Positions 28,755 through 36,789 are shown, numbered from the stretch's first letter. The stretch is DNA of 64,000 nt from UBA5796 sp040752455 (GCA_049324115.1 JBMOMN010000031.1:15354-79353); one strand, 5' to 3'. Numbers and translations: made by a program. Notes: generated from the letters alone by a model not told the origin.

Positions 28755-29066
28755 TCACAGGTGAGCTTCGAAACAGGCCACGCCCTCGGGTCCGACCAGG
28801 GCGCTGTGCGGCGTGCGGGCCGGAAGCTCCAGGCGGTCGCCGACGCGCAGGGTGACGTCCTCGCCGCCGGCGGGCAGGTGGAATGTGATCGAACCGCGCG
28901 CCACGTAGATGACCTTGTGATACGGGTGGGTGTGTTCGCCGTAGAAGTCGCCCGGCCCGTTGGACCAGGTGTAATAGCCCAGCCCTTCGTCGTTCAGCCT
29001 TTGCCGGATGGCGGTCTCGGTGGCCGGTTTGCCCTCCGGCCAGGGGATGACCTGTAATTTTTGCAT
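28755..29066 (-). CDS. Small cupin-domain protein
   Basis: A 103-aa single cupin. Motif 1 is GEHTHPYHKVIYVARG and motif 2 is GDRLELPARTPHSALVG, giving the three-His metal site typical of cupins. Ligand or reaction unknown. GGAGCGAG precedes ATG 29066. Divergent from the nitroreductase gene, sharing a 70-bp control region. Confidence 0.88.
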   Translation of the reverse strand: MQKLQVIPWPEGKPATETAIRQRLNDEGLGYYTWSNGPGDFYGEHTHPYHKVIYVARGSITFHLPAGGEDVTLRVGDRLELPARTPHSALVGPEGVACFEAHL

Positions 29067-29136
29067 TTCTCGCTCCGCAGACTTATGATAGCATAACTAT
29101 ACTTTATGAGAATCGAATTGACAACAAGGAGCAGTT

Positions 29137-29697
29137 ATGGATGCGATCGAGGCGATCTTTACCCGCCAATCCATCGGCAAAGTCAAACCGGACCCGGTCC
29201 CGGCGGAGGTGATCGAGCGGCTTTTGCTGGCGGCTGTGCAGGCCCCCAACCACTACAAGGTCCGCCCGTGGCGTTTCGTGGTCTTGACCGGGGCCGGCCG
29301 CGAACGTCTGGGCCGGGTGCTGGCCGATTCGTTCCACGCGAAATTCCCCGAGGTCCCGCCCGAAGCGTTGGAAAAGGAACGCAACAAGGCCCTGCGGTCG
29401 CCGGTCCTGGTCGTGGTGGGCGTGGACAAACCAGCCGAGCCGCGCGTGGTCGAGATCGAAAACATCTGTGCGGCTGCGGCGGCCTGCCAGAACCTGCTGC
29501 TGGCGGCTCACGCCGAGGGACTCGCCGCCAAATGGCGCACCGGCTCCCCGGCCACCGATCCGGCCGTCAAACAGTTCCTCGGCTTCGAACCGGACCAGCA
29601 CCTGCTCGCGTTCATTTATATCGGCTACCCGGAAGGGGAAGTCCCGCCTGTCGAGCGGCCTTCCTTCGATGACCGCACCGTCTGGATCACGGAGTGA
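29137..29697 (+). CDS. Nitroreductase family protein
   Basis: A 186-aa FMN-dependent nitroreductase. It begins with the RQSIGKVKPDPVP type of N-terminus (RRSxR position altered to RQSIG), followed by APNHYKVRPWRFVVL and a C-terminal GYPEGEVPPVERP. Such enzymes reduce nitroaromatics, flavins or quinones with NAD(P)H. AAGGAGC precedes ATG 29137. Confidence 0.9.
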   Translation: MDAIEAIFTRQSIGKVKPDPVPAEVIERLLLAAVQAPNHYKVRPWRFVVLTGAGRERLGRVLADSFHAKFPEVPPEALEKERNKALRSPVLVVVGVDKPAEPRVVEIENICAAAAACQNLLLAAHAEGLAAKWRTGSPATDPAVKQFLGFEPDQHLLAFIYIGYPEGEVPPVERPSFDDRTVWITE

Positions 29698-29719
29698 AAG
29701 CCGTTGGGCCGCTCACCCT

Positions 29720-29748
29720 TTGACATCTGCCCCAAAGTGGCGTATATT
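29720..29748 (+). promoter_or_regulatory. Strong sigma70 promoter for a 57-aa gene
   Basis: TTGACA (29720-29725), 17-nt spacer, TATATT (29743-29748), about 30 nt before the small gene's ATG. Confidence 0.8.
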
Positions 29749-29777
29749 ACCGCCTGACTAAATTCCTGGAGGCGAAC

Positions 29778-29951
29778 ATGTTGTCATTGATCCTGTTGTC
29801 TGAGGAAGTCCCTCAAACCGACCTCACCTGGCTGCTCCTGGCAGCCCTGGGGTTTTTCCTGCTCATGATCGTCGTCGGCTGGCTGGTCAGCCGCAACAAA
29901 CCCGAAGCGCCCGCAGCCGAGGCGCACGGGCACGACGATCACGGGCATTAA
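29778..29951 (+). CDS. 57-aa membrane peptide with His-rich tail
   Basis: A short gene with complete signals: a near-consensus promoter, TGGAGG 7 nt before the ATG, and a terminator after it. The peptide has one transmembrane helix (WLLLAALGFFLLMIVVGWLV, residues ~18-37). The C-terminal tail ends HGHDDHGH and could bind a metal ion. The N-terminus (MLSLILLSEEVPQ) is short, so the His tail is probably on the side set by the Arg/Lys after the helix, that is the cytoplasm. No family recognised. Confidence 0.8.
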   Translation: MLSLILLSEEVPQTDLTWLLLAALGFFLLMIVVGWLVSRNKPEAPAAEAHGHDDHGH

Positions 29952-29995
29952 GTTTGATGACTGGCGGGCGGCTTCCCGCCGGCTCTCATGGACTG

Positions 29996-30035
29996 AAAAG
30001 CGGCCGGACACGATTTTGGTGCCCGGCCGCTTTTT
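29996..30035. terminator. Bidirectional terminator
   Basis: AAAAGCGGCCGG and CCGGCCGCTTTTT form a long GC stem. It serves the 57-aa gene and the convergent membrane-protein gene. Confidence 0.85.
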
Positions 30036-30040
30036 ACTTT

Positions 30041-30547
30041 TTAGAAGAAGTAACGGGCGGTTGCCATCAACGTGACCGCCAGCAGCATGGCGATCAATTG
30101 TACCTGGCCGGTCCAGGCGAGCTTTTTCTGGATGGCCTGGATTTGGCCGAGTTGCTCCGGGGTGGGTGGTCCTTTCAGGGCTTCGCCTAATTTGGCGAGG
30201 GCAGTGTTGCTCTGGCCGATCATTGCGCCGAAGACAAAACCGACGAATCCGAAGAAGGCCCCGGTCCCAAAAGCGATCCCAGGCCCGGTGCGCATCCAGG
30301 CGGAGGTCAGCCCGTCCGAATCGAGCCAGTACAGGACGATCCCCGCCAGGATGGTCACGATTGCGGATGAGGTAATTGCTGCGTTGAAGCGGGTTTTCAA
30401 GATCAGGTGTCTGGCAAAAATCTGCCCGCTCTGCTCAGTCGCCCGGATCGTTGGGCCGATGAAGAAGGCCAGCATGAGACTCGCCCCGGCCCAAAATACC
30501 CCGGCCAGGATGTGAAGGAAGCGCAAAACCAAAACCAGACTGTTCAT
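30041..30547 (-). CDS. Four-helix membrane protein (DUF2269/CopD-like)
   Basis: A 168-aa integral membrane protein. The first helix LRFLHILAGVFWAGA carries the His and Trp-Ala-Gly pattern of small CopD/DUF2269-like proteins, which often bind haem or copper. Three further helices follow. The start at 30547 has GAGGC nearby; the much longer open frame upstream overlaps the HEAT gene and is rejected. A dyad lies in its leader. Confidence 0.7.
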   Translation of the reverse strand: MNSLVLVLRFLHILAGVFWAGASLMLAFFIGPTIRATEQSGQIFARHLILKTRFNAAITSSAIVTILAGIVLYWLDSDGLTSAWMRTGPGIAFGTGAFFGFVGFVFGAMIGQSNTALAKLGEALKGPPTPEQLGQIQAIQKKLAWTGQVQLIAMLLAVTLMATARYFF

Positions 30548-30562
30548 GTGTGCCTCGCTTGT

Positions 30563-30596
30563 ACCAATAAACTGGACGATATTGGTGCGAATTATA
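30563..30596 (-). promoter_or_regulatory. -10 box and dyad upstream of the membrane-protein gene
   Basis: TATAAT on the minus strand (30591-30596), followed by the dyad ACCAATA (30563-30569)/TATTGGT (30580-30586). The -35 is poor, consistent with a regulated promoter, but this is only a candidate operator. Confidence 0.4.
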
Positions 30597-30623
30597 CCCG
30601 ACAGTCCTCTATTTGCCGGGGAA

Positions 30624-30656
30624 TCAAAAAATCCCCAAACCGGGGATTTTTTTTTT
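30624..30656. terminator. Terminator of the HEAT-repeat gene
   Basis: AATCCCC and GGGGATT with long A- and T-runs. It overlaps the stop codon of the HEAT gene on the minus strand. Confidence 0.8.
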
Positions 30657-31863
30657 ACTGTTCGCCCTTCAAAAAGTCCCTGAGCGGGTCCTTGTTGTCC
30701 ACGCTCTTGATGGTCGGCGCGAACGTATCCAGGGCTTCTCTTGCCAGGCGGCGGAGGGTCATGTTGGTGCGGTTGTTGGCAATCTCCTGCAAGGGCGGGA
30801 TGGCGCGCGGGTCGCCCAGGTTTTGCAGGCTCAGGATGGCCTGCTCGATGACGGAGGGTTCCGGGTCTTCGAGCATGGCGATCACCTGCGGGACGACCGA
30901 CCTGAGTTTCGATTGCCCCAGCCCGGCCAGCGCCTGTTGGCGAATGATCGCCTCCTGGCTGTTCAGCGCCTCGAGCAGGATCTTCACCCCGTCGGCCTCG
31001 TACTGGAGCAAGGCCAGGGCGGCGTCGGCGCATACGTCGAAATGGGGATCGTAGAGGGCCATCTCCAGCGGTTCGAGGGCGCGCGGGTCTTTCACCTCGG
31101 CCAGGATGCGGATCGCAAAGCGCCGCACCAGCGGTTCGGGGAAGGCCAGCAGGTCGAGCAGCAGGGGCGCGGCGGCTTGCCCGTTTTGGCGGATGGAGTC
31201 CAGCAGGACTTCGGCGGCCTCCCGGCGCTCGTACCACCAGAAGGAATCCTTCAATTCGTCAACCAGGTAAGGCAGGGCGGCCTCCCCGAGTTTGCCGAGG
31301 CAAACAACCGCTTCCTGGCGGACGACCAGTTCGGGGTCTTCGAGCAGGTCCCCCAGCCAGGGGATGCTCTGCTGCCCGGCCAGGTGGGCCAGCGGGGCCG
31401 CCGCCGCGACCCGCACGTCCGGGTCGGGGTCTTTCGACGCCCGTTGCAGCAACGCCACCGACCGGGGACTCTTCTGGAAGGCCAGCGCCCGGGCCGCGTG
31501 GCAGCGCACCTGGAAATCGGCATCCTGGATGGCGGTTTCCAGCGCGTCCAGGGCGGAGGGATGTTCGATCCGACCCAGCAGGTCGGCGGCCAGGATGCGG
31601 GCCTGGGTGGTTTTGGGAATGGAGAACAGTTTTTGAAGCTCGGGCACGGCCTCGCCACCGATGCGGACGAGCACTTGCCCGGCGAGTTTGGTGTCTTTGA
31701 TCCCGCCCCTGGCGAGGGCTTCCAATAACGGCAACACGCCCTCCGGTCCCAGCCTGACCAGTTCCCCGGCGGCCCTCATCCGGGTGGTCTGGTCGTTGTG
31801 GTCCAGTTGGTTGATCAAGCGTTTGACTTCAGCAGTTGTATTCCGTCCCGCAAATAGTCCCAT
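30655..31863 (-). CDS. HEAT-repeat (PBS lyase-type) scaffold protein
   Basis: A 402-aa protein made almost entirely of about ten HEAT repeats of ~31 residues. Each has a DPDPDVR-, DPELVVR- or EDPEPSVI-type turn followed by AAxALGxLG-like helices. It is soluble, with no signal peptide. Such proteins are protein-protein scaffolds or phycobilin-lyase relatives; here scaffold is the only safe call. A TACAAT box lies near the start on the minus strand. Confidence 0.85.
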   Translation of the reverse strand: MGLFAGRNTTAEVKRLINQLDHNDQTTRMRAAGELVRLGPEGVLPLLEALARGGIKDTKLAGQVLVRIGGEAVPELQKLFSIPKTTQARILAADLLGRIEHPSALDALETAIQDADFQVRCHAARALAFQKSPRSVALLQRASKDPDPDVRVAAAAPLAHLAGQQSIPWLGDLLEDPELVVRQEAVVCLGKLGEAALPYLVDELKDSFWWYERREAAEVLLDSIRQNGQAAAPLLLDLLAFPEPLVRRFAIRILAEVKDPRALEPLEMALYDPHFDVCADAALALLQYEADGVKILLEALNSQEAIIRQQALAGLGQSKLRSVVPQVIAMLEDPEPSVIEQAILSLQNLGDPRAIPPLQEIANNRTNMTLRRLAREALDTFAPTIKSVDNKDPLRDFLKGEQ

Positions 31864-31947
31864 TTTTTGACCTCGCCTGAATTGTACAATACTTTTCGAT
31901 TGTTGGGGATGCGGACAGTCTTCCTAATCGGCTGTGGTTGGATTTTT

Positions 31948-32045
31948 CACCGCGAAGACGCGAAGGCCGCCAAGTTTTTTCGATTTTCGCGAAGGAGTTT
32001 CCTTCGCAGCTTGATCCATCTTCGCGTACTTCGTCCCTTCGCGGT
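31948..32045. repeat. Palindromic CGCGAAG-type repeat
   Basis: CACCGCGAAGACGCGAAGG at the left and CTTCGCGTACTTCGTCCCTT plus CGCGGT at the right form a long imperfect dyad. It is part of the 474-bp gap between the HEAT gene and pdhA. Apart from this and the leader structures described below, nothing else was seen in that gap. Confidence 0.75.
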
Positions 32046-32124
32046 TCAATTCCTTCGTCAGCTAACGAAACCATACACTACGGAGAGACTACCGAGATGC
32101 GGGAATCTTGCGTCAGTGGAGTTC

Positions 32125-32159
32125 GGAGCCTTTGGCCAGACCCTGTAAAGGCAGGCTCC
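32125..32159 (+). other. Hairpin upstream of the pdh promoter
   Basis: GGAGCC pairs with GGCTCC, and TTT/AAA extend it across a bulge. There is no T-run. It may be the end of a decayed RNA element; I could not match it to a known riboswitch. Confidence 0.35.
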
Positions 32160-32231
32160 GTGAGCGCGTCAAATCCGGGAGACGGGTGTTATTTCATCCG
32201 AAATTCTTACAAAAAAGGTCGAAATATCGGA

Positions 32232-32237
32232 TATAAT
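32232..32237 (+). promoter_or_regulatory. -10 box of the pyruvate dehydrogenase operon
   Basis: Perfect TATAAT, with a weak TTACAA 19 nt upstream. The predicted transcript begins near 32244 and has a ~95-nt leader before pdhA. Confidence 0.6.
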
Positions 32238-32245
32238 CCCGAAAT

Positions 32246-32311
32246 GCGGGGTGCAGTCCTTTTTCTTGTAGCCTGCCAGACCCGCCGGGTTGCGTTCCCG
32301 GCTGTTTTTTT
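32246..32311 (+). promoter_or_regulatory. Attenuator-like leader of the pdh operon
   Basis: First structure: GCGGG (32246-32250) pairs CCCGC (32281-32285), with GCAG/CTGC inside and an asymmetric internal loop. Second: GCCGGG (32284-32289) pairs CCCGGC (32297-32302), followed by T7, a normal intrinsic terminator. The two share bases 32284-32285, so they compete. This looks like a small regulatory leader, or a tiny RNA with its own terminator. It matches no riboswitch I know. Confidence 0.5.
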
Positions 32312-32337
32312 GTGTTATTTTTGATATTGGAGAAGCA

Positions 32338-33291
32338 ATGAAGAAAGAAGAACAACTCGAACTGTATTACCAGATGGTGCTCATCCGCCGTACCGAGGAA
32401 AAGGCTGCCGAACTCTACCAGCAGGGCAAGATCGGTGGATTCCTGCACCTGTACATCGGGCAGGAGGCAGTTTCGACCGGCCTGATCGCCGCCCGCCAGC
32501 CTCGGGACCGGGTCATCACGGCTTACCGCGACCATGGCGTGGCGCTCAACTGCGGCATTCCGGCCAACGAGGTGATGGCCGAACTGCTCGGCAAGGCGAC
32601 CGGGACTTCGAAAGGCAAGGGCGGCTCGATGCACATGGCCGACCCGGCCAAAAATATGTGGGGCGGACATGCCATCGTCGGCGGCCACCTGCCGATCGCC
32701 ACCGGGATGGCCCTCGGCGACCGGTACGCCGGGAACGACAACGTGACCATTTGCATGTTCGGCGACGGCGCGACCAACATCGGCTTTTTCCACGAGGCCC
32801 TCAACCTGAGCAAGGTCTGGAAGCTGTCCGTGCTGTGGGTCTGCGAGAACAACCAGTACGGCATGGGCACCTCGGTGGAGCGCGCTTCGGCTGTCTCGGA
32901 GATCCGCCAGAAAGCCGAGGGATACCAGATCCCCAACGAGCGGGTGAACGGCATGGACGTGACGAAAGTCTACGAAGCCAGCCGGAAAGCCATCGAGTGG
33001 GTCCGGGAGGGGAACGGCCCTTACCTGTTGGAATTCATTACTTATCGTTTCATGGGCCACTCGATGGGCGATCCCGAACGCTACCGCGACAAACAGGAAG
33101 TCGAAAAATGGAAGGAAGGCGACCCGATCGGCATCTTCCGCAAGCAGTTGATCGCCAAAAAGGTGGCCGCCAAAACCCTGGACGAGATCGAAGAGCGGGC
33201 CATGACCGACGCCCTCAAGGCCGTCGAGTTTTCCGAAGCCAGCCCCGAACCTGCGCCCGAAGACCTGTGGGCGGACGTGTACGCAGAATAG
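32338..33291 (+). CDS. pdhA: Pyruvate dehydrogenase E1 component, alpha subunit
   Basis: A 317-aa TPP-dependent subunit. GGSMHM and the TPP motif GDGATNIGFFHEALN... followed by CENNQYG are diagnostic. TTGGAGA precedes ATG 32338. With the beta subunit it decarboxylates pyruvate (or another 2-oxoacid) and passes the acyl group to E2. No E3 gene is present in the window. Confidence 0.93.
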   Translation: MKKEEQLELYYQMVLIRRTEEKAAELYQQGKIGGFLHLYIGQEAVSTGLIAARQPRDRVITAYRDHGVALNCGIPANEVMAELLGKATGTSKGKGGSMHMADPAKNMWGGHAIVGGHLPIATGMALGDRYAGNDNVTICMFGDGATNIGFFHEALNLSKVWKLSVLWVCENNQYGMGTSVERASAVSEIRQKAEGYQIPNERVNGMDVTKVYEASRKAIEWVREGNGPYLLEFITYRFMGHSMGDPERYRDKQEVEKWKEGDPIGIFRKQLIAKKVAAKTLDEIEERAMTDALKAVEFSEASPEPAPEDLWADVYAE

Positions 33292-33297
33292 AAGGAT

Positions 33298-33347
33298 CAC
33301 GCAACACGCTGCACGTCTCCATTGATGCGTGTTCCGTGTTGTGTGTG
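33298..33347. repeat. CGTGTTG-type dyad between pdhA and pdhB
   Basis: CACGCAACACGCTGCACG is followed by GCGTGTTCCGTGTTGTGTG, imperfect inverted arms. It fills almost the whole 79-bp gap inside the operon. Confidence 0.7.
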
Positions 33348-33370
33348 CCGCACAATTACGAGGAATTCCC

Positions 33371-34345
33371 ATGTCACGAATCACAATGCGCGAGGCGATC
33401 TCGCAGGCTTTGATGGAAGAAATGGACCGCGACCCGTCTGTCTTCATCTTGGGGGAGGAAGTCGGCGTGTGGGGCGGGACCTACGCTGTAACCAAAGGTT
33501 TTTACGACAAATACGGCCCCGAGCGGGTCAAGGATACGCCGATAGCCGAGAACGCCATCATCGGCGCGGCGATCGGGGCGGCCATGGTCGGGCAGCGACC
33601 GGTGGCCGAGTTGATGACGATCAACTTCGCCTTTGCGGCCATGGATTACATCGTCAACCAGGCCCCCAAGCTGCACTATATGTTCGGCGGACAGTTCAGG
33701 GTCCCGATGGTGATCCGGGCCGTGGGCGGCGGCGGTCGCCAGCTCGGCGCGACCCATTCCCAGACGCCGGACGCCATCTTCGCCCACTTCCCCGGCCTGA
33801 AGGTCGTCTCGCCCGGGACGCCGGAAGACGCCAAAGGATTGCTGAAGCAGGCCATCCGGTCCGAGGACCCGGTGCTCTTCATCGAGCACGCCACCATGTA
33901 CCAGGTGCGCGGCGATGTCCCGGACGAGGAGTACACCATCCCCATCGGCAAATCCAAGGTCCAGCGCCCCGGCTCCGACGTGACCATCGTCACCTACTGC
34001 AAGGGGCTGGAACTCTCGATGAAAGCCGCCGACGAACTGGCCGGACAGGGCATCCAGGCCGAGATCATTGACCTGCGCACCCTGCGCCCGCTCGACATGC
34101 AGCCGGTGCTGGAGTCGTTCAAAAAGACCAACCGGGCCGTGATCGTCGAAGAGGGCTGGAAATCCTACGGCGTGGGGGCCGAAGTCGCCAGCCGCATCTA
34201 CGAAGAAGCCTTCGATTACGTCGACGCGCCCATCCTGCGGGTGGCGCAGAAGGAAGTCCCGCTGCCCTACAACCGCACCCTCGAACAGTCGGCCCTGCCG
34301 CAGGTGCCCGACATCCTGGCGGCGGTAAAGGAGGTTCTGAAATAA
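33371..34345 (+). CDS. pdhB: Pyruvate dehydrogenase E1 component, beta subunit
   Basis: A 324-aa partner of E1 alpha. It shows MREAISQALMEEM, GEEVGVWGGTY, the QAPKLHYMFGGQ segment and a C-terminal transketolase-like domain (LRTLRPLD, VIVEEGWKSYG). CGAGGAATTCCC precedes ATG 33371. The stop overlaps the E2 start (TAATG), so translation is coupled. Confidence 0.93.
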   Translation: MSRITMREAISQALMEEMDRDPSVFILGEEVGVWGGTYAVTKGFYDKYGPERVKDTPIAENAIIGAAIGAAMVGQRPVAELMTINFAFAAMDYIVNQAPKLHYMFGGQFRVPMVIRAVGGGGRQLGATHSQTPDAIFAHFPGLKVVSPGTPEDAKGLLKQAIRSEDPVLFIEHATMYQVRGDVPDEEYTIPIGKSKVQRPGSDVTIVTYCKGLELSMKAADELAGQGIQAEIIDLRTLRPLDMQPVLESFKKTNRAVIVEEGWKSYGVGAEVASRIYEEAFDYVDAPILRVAQKEVPLPYNRTLEQSALPQVPDILAAVKEVLK

Positions 34346-35613
34346 TGGCTGAGACCATTAGTATGCCCAAACTGGGCTTCGACATGGCCGAGGGCACCCT
34401 CGTCCGCTGGGTGAAGGGCGTCGGTGAGGCCATCAACAAAGGCGACGTGCTGGCCGAGATCGAGACCGACAAGGCCACGGTTGAGGTCGAGTCGTCGGCC
34501 AGCGGGGTGGTGCTCAAACATCTCGTGGACCAGGGGACGGTCGTCCCGGTTTCCACGCCGATAGCGGTGATTGGGGAGGAGGGGGAATCCCCGACCGTGG
34601 ACGATGGACCGAAGACTGTTTCTGCCCCCGAACTGGCCCCGGCGGAGCGGACTCAAGAAGGGCCTGCTCCCGTCAAACCGGAGATCGTCAGCCCCCAACC
34701 GGAAACCGTCAAGGCTTCGCCCCTGGCGAAGAAGATCGCCCGCGACAAAAGGGTTGACCTGGGCCGGATCACCGGCACCGGCCCCGGCGGGCGCATCGTG
34801 CGGCGGGACATCGAGTTGGCTCTCAGCGCGCAGCCGTCAGCCGTCAGCGTTCAGCCGTCAGCGGTCAGCGCTCAGCCCGCGCAACCCACTTACCAATTAC
34901 CAATTACCCCTGCCGAAGGCCAGGTCGTCCCAACAACAAGATTGCGCCAGGCCATCGGCCGCCGCATGACCGAGGCCAAGCAGACCGTCCCGCATTTTTA
35001 CGTCACCCGTGAATACAAGATGGACGCCGTGATGGACATGCGGGCGCAGATCAACGCCATCCTGCCCGAAGGCGAGAAACTCTCGGTCAACGATTTCATC
35101 GTCAAGGCTATGGCGCTGACCCTGCGCCGGTTCCCCAACCTGAACGCTTCGCTCGACGGCGACAAGATTGTCCAGCACGGCGCGGTCAACGTGGGGGTGG
35201 CGGTGGCGGTCGAAGGCGGCCTTTTGACTGTCGTCTGCCAGGACGCCGACCGGAAGCCCCTGCGCCAGATCTCGTCCGAGGTGCGTTCGATGGCCGGGCG
35301 GGCCCGGGACGGCAAGGTCAAACCGGATGACATCGAAGGCTCGACCGTCTCGGTCTCGAACCTGGGCATGTACGACGTGGACGAGTTCATCGCCATCATC
35401 AACCCGCCCGAAGCCGCCATCCTGGCCGTCGGCGCGGCGAAACAGGTCCCGGTCGTCGGCGCGGGCCGGGACGGGAATCCCGCCATCGAGATCGGCTGGC
35501 TGATGAAAGCCACCATCTCGGTGGACCACCGGGTCAGCGACGGGGCCGAAGCCGCCCGCTTCATGCAGGCCCTGGCAGAGTTCATAGAAGAGCCGTTGAG
35601 GCTGGTGGTGTAA
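34345..35613 (+). CDS. pdhC: Dihydrolipoamide acetyltransferase (E2)
   Basis: A 422-aa E2. The lipoyl domain is residues 1-75 with the modified K43 in ETDKATVEVES. The E1/E3-binding domain is SPLAKKIARDKRVDLGRITGTG (about 130-160). The catalytic domain ends with DHRVSDGAEAARF. The linker before the catalytic domain (about 159-190) is built from SAVSxQP tandem repeats and a TTACCAATTACC tract, both copies of intergenic repeat types. A clean terminator follows. Confidence 0.93.
   Translation: MAETISMPKLGFDMAEGTLVRWVKGVGEAINKGDVLAEIETDKATVEVESSASGVVLKHLVDQGTVVPVSTPIAVIGEEGESPTVDDGPKTVSAPELAPAERTQEGPAPVKPEIVSPQPETVKASPLAKKIARDKRVDLGRITGTGPGGRIVRRDIELALSAQPSAVSVQPSAVSAQPAQPTYQLPITPAEGQVVPTTRLRQAIGRRMTEAKQTVPHFYVTREYKMDAVMDMRAQINAILPEGEKLSVNDFIVKAMALTLRRFPNLNASLDGDKIVQHGAVNVGVAVAVEGGLLTVVCQDADRKPLRQISSEVRSMAGRARDGKVKPDDIEGSTVSVSNLGMYDVDEFIAIINPPEAAILAVGAAKQVPVVGAGRDGNPAIEIGWLMKATISVDHRVSDGAEAARFMQALAEFIEEPLRLVV
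34820..34912. repeat. Tandem CAGCCGTCAGC repeat inside the E2 linker
   Basis: Five or more CAGCSGTCAGC units, then TTACCAATTACCAATTACC. It is translated as the flexible Ala/Pro/Ser linker. Confidence 0.75.
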
Positions 35614-35621
35614 GAATTCCG

Positions 35622-35654
35622 ACCTCCGGGTTCTCGCAAAACCCGGAGGTTTTC
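35622..35654 (+). terminator. Terminator of the pdh operon
   Basis: ACCTCCGGGTT pairs perfectly with AACCCGGAGGT (11 bp), then TTTTCG. Confidence 0.85.
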
Positions 35655-35658
35655 GTTA

Positions 35659-35667
35659 TGCTATACT
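35659..35667 (+). promoter_or_regulatory. Extended -10 directly before a start codon
   Basis: TGC-TATACT (extended -10), ending 6 nt before ATG 35674. No ribosome site; leaderless candidate. Confidence 0.5.
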
Positions 35668-35673
35668 TGTTGC

Positions 35674-35883
35674 ATGTCCGATATTAAATTCCCTCGGTTA
35701 GATAGAACGGCTCTCTCAGTTGTTTCCTCGTTTGAGGAAGCTGACCTGGAGGACAAGGAATATTGGCTTTCCCGAACACCTTCTGAACGCCTTCAACACA
35801 TGGAATTATTGCGGAGGATCAACTATGGAGATTACGCTTCCGCCCGACTTCAAAGAGTTCTTGAGATTGCTGAAAGAGCATGA
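35674..35883 (+). CDS. Small protein paired with a nucleotidyltransferase
   Basis: A 69-aa protein. The C-terminal half, SRTPSERLQHMELLRRINYG then RLQRVLEIAERA, resembles small proteins often found just before AbiEii-type nucleotidyltransferase genes; this is from memory of the pattern. It overlaps the next gene by 59 nt. The likely role is the antitoxin or partner. Confidence 0.7.
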   Translation: MSDIKFPRLDRTALSVVSSFEEADLEDKEYWLSRTPSERLQHMELLRRINYGDYASARLQRVLEIAERA

Positions 35884-36271
35884 TGTTCGTTACCTGCTGA
35901 TAGGTGGATATGCCGTCGGTTATCACGGGTATGCCCGTGCCACTGAAGATATGGATATTTGGGTAGCCATTCACCCAGACAATGCCCAAAAAATCGTAAA
36001 CGTTTTGAGAATTTTTGGTTTCGACCATCCTGATCTACATCCAGGTTTATTCATGGATGAGAAGAAAATCATTCGCATGGGCATACCACCTGTAAGGCTT
36101 GAGATTACGACCGCCATTTCAGGCGTTGCATTTGACGACTGTTACAGGACACGCATCATAGACAACCTGGATGGCGTTGAGGTCAATTTGATTGATCTCG
36201 AAAATCTTAAGAAGAACAAAAAAGCCAGCGGAAGACCCAAAGACATTGCAGATCTCGAAAAATTGGAGTGA
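35825..36271 (+). CDS. Nucleotidyltransferase (AbiEii/MNT-like), toxin candidate
   Basis: A 148-aa protein with LLIGGYAVGYHGYARATEDMDIWV, the GG...DxD core of DNA polymerase beta-type nucleotidyltransferases, and VEVNLIDLENLKKNKKASGRPKD near the end, typical of the AbiEii-like group. It is a TA-type module with the preceding small protein. AT-rich relative to its neighbours, suggesting acquisition. ATG 35825 is chosen over upstream starts because similarity begins there. Confidence 0.8.
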   Translation: MEITLPPDFKEFLRLLKEHDVRYLLIGGYAVGYHGYARATEDMDIWVAIHPDNAQKIVNVLRIFGFDHPDLHPGLFMDEKKIIRMGIPPVRLEITTAISGVAFDDCYRTRIIDNLDGVEVNLIDLENLKKNKKASGRPKDIADLEKLE

Positions 36272-36307
36272 ATGAAAGATTATTGTCGCCTGCGTCAAAA
36301 CTAAAAT

Positions 36308-36327
36308 CCGAGTCTTCCACGACTCGG
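36308..36327. terminator. Hairpin after the nucleotidyltransferase gene
   Basis: CCGAGTC and GACTCGG pair around a 6-nt loop, with A-rich then T-rich flanks. The T-run is not immediate, so this is a weak terminator call. Confidence 0.45.
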
Positions 36328-36363
36328 AAATTTCGATTTTATTTGTAGAAAGGACATGAAAAA

Positions 36364-36789
36364 ATGGCAATCCGAAACGCAGAAGCAGTTTGGACAGGTT
36401 CCCTGAAAGAAGGCAAAGGGAGCATGAAATTCGGCACTTACGAAGGCGCGTACACGTGGTCGTCCCGGTTCGAGAACGGACAGGGCACCAACCCCGAGGA
36501 ATTGCTCGGCGCAGCCCACGCCGGATGTTTTTCCATGGCCTTGAGTTCCGGCCTGGGCAAGAACGGCTTCACCCCCGCGAATATCCGCACCCAGGCGCAG
36601 GTCTCGATTGAGGTGATCGAGGGCAAGGCCCGCATCACCAAAATCCACCTGGTGACCGAGGCAGTCGTGCCGGGCATCAGCGACGAAAAGTTCCAGGAAA
36701 TCGCCGCGGCCACCAAGGACGGCTGTCCCGTTTCGGCGGCGCTGGCCAGCACCCCGATCACGTTGTCCGCCCGGCTGGTGGAGGAATAA
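36364..36789 (+). CDS. OsmC family peroxidase
   Basis: A 141-aa OsmC/Ohr-fold protein. The two catalytic cysteines are in AAHAGCFSMAL and KDGCPVSAAL. It reduces organic hydroperoxides, presumably with lipoyl or thiol help. GAAAGGA precedes ATG 36364. Followed by a terminator. Confidence 0.92.
   Translation: MAIRNAEAVWTGSLKEGKGSMKFGTYEGAYTWSSRFENGQGTNPEELLGAAHAGCFSMALSSGLGKNGFTPANIRTQAQVSIEVIEGKARITKIHLVTEAVVPGISDEKFQEIAAATKDGCPVSAALASTPITLSARLVEE

Noticed and set aside
30548..31237. Upstream extension of the four-helix membrane protein
   Set aside because: It overlaps the HEAT gene in another frame and has no homology; the start at 30547 gives a normal N-terminus.
32125..32159. Known riboswitch upstream of the pdh promoter
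   Set aside because: The hairpin lacks conserved riboswitch sequence and lies before the -10 box, so it would not be in the pdh transcript.
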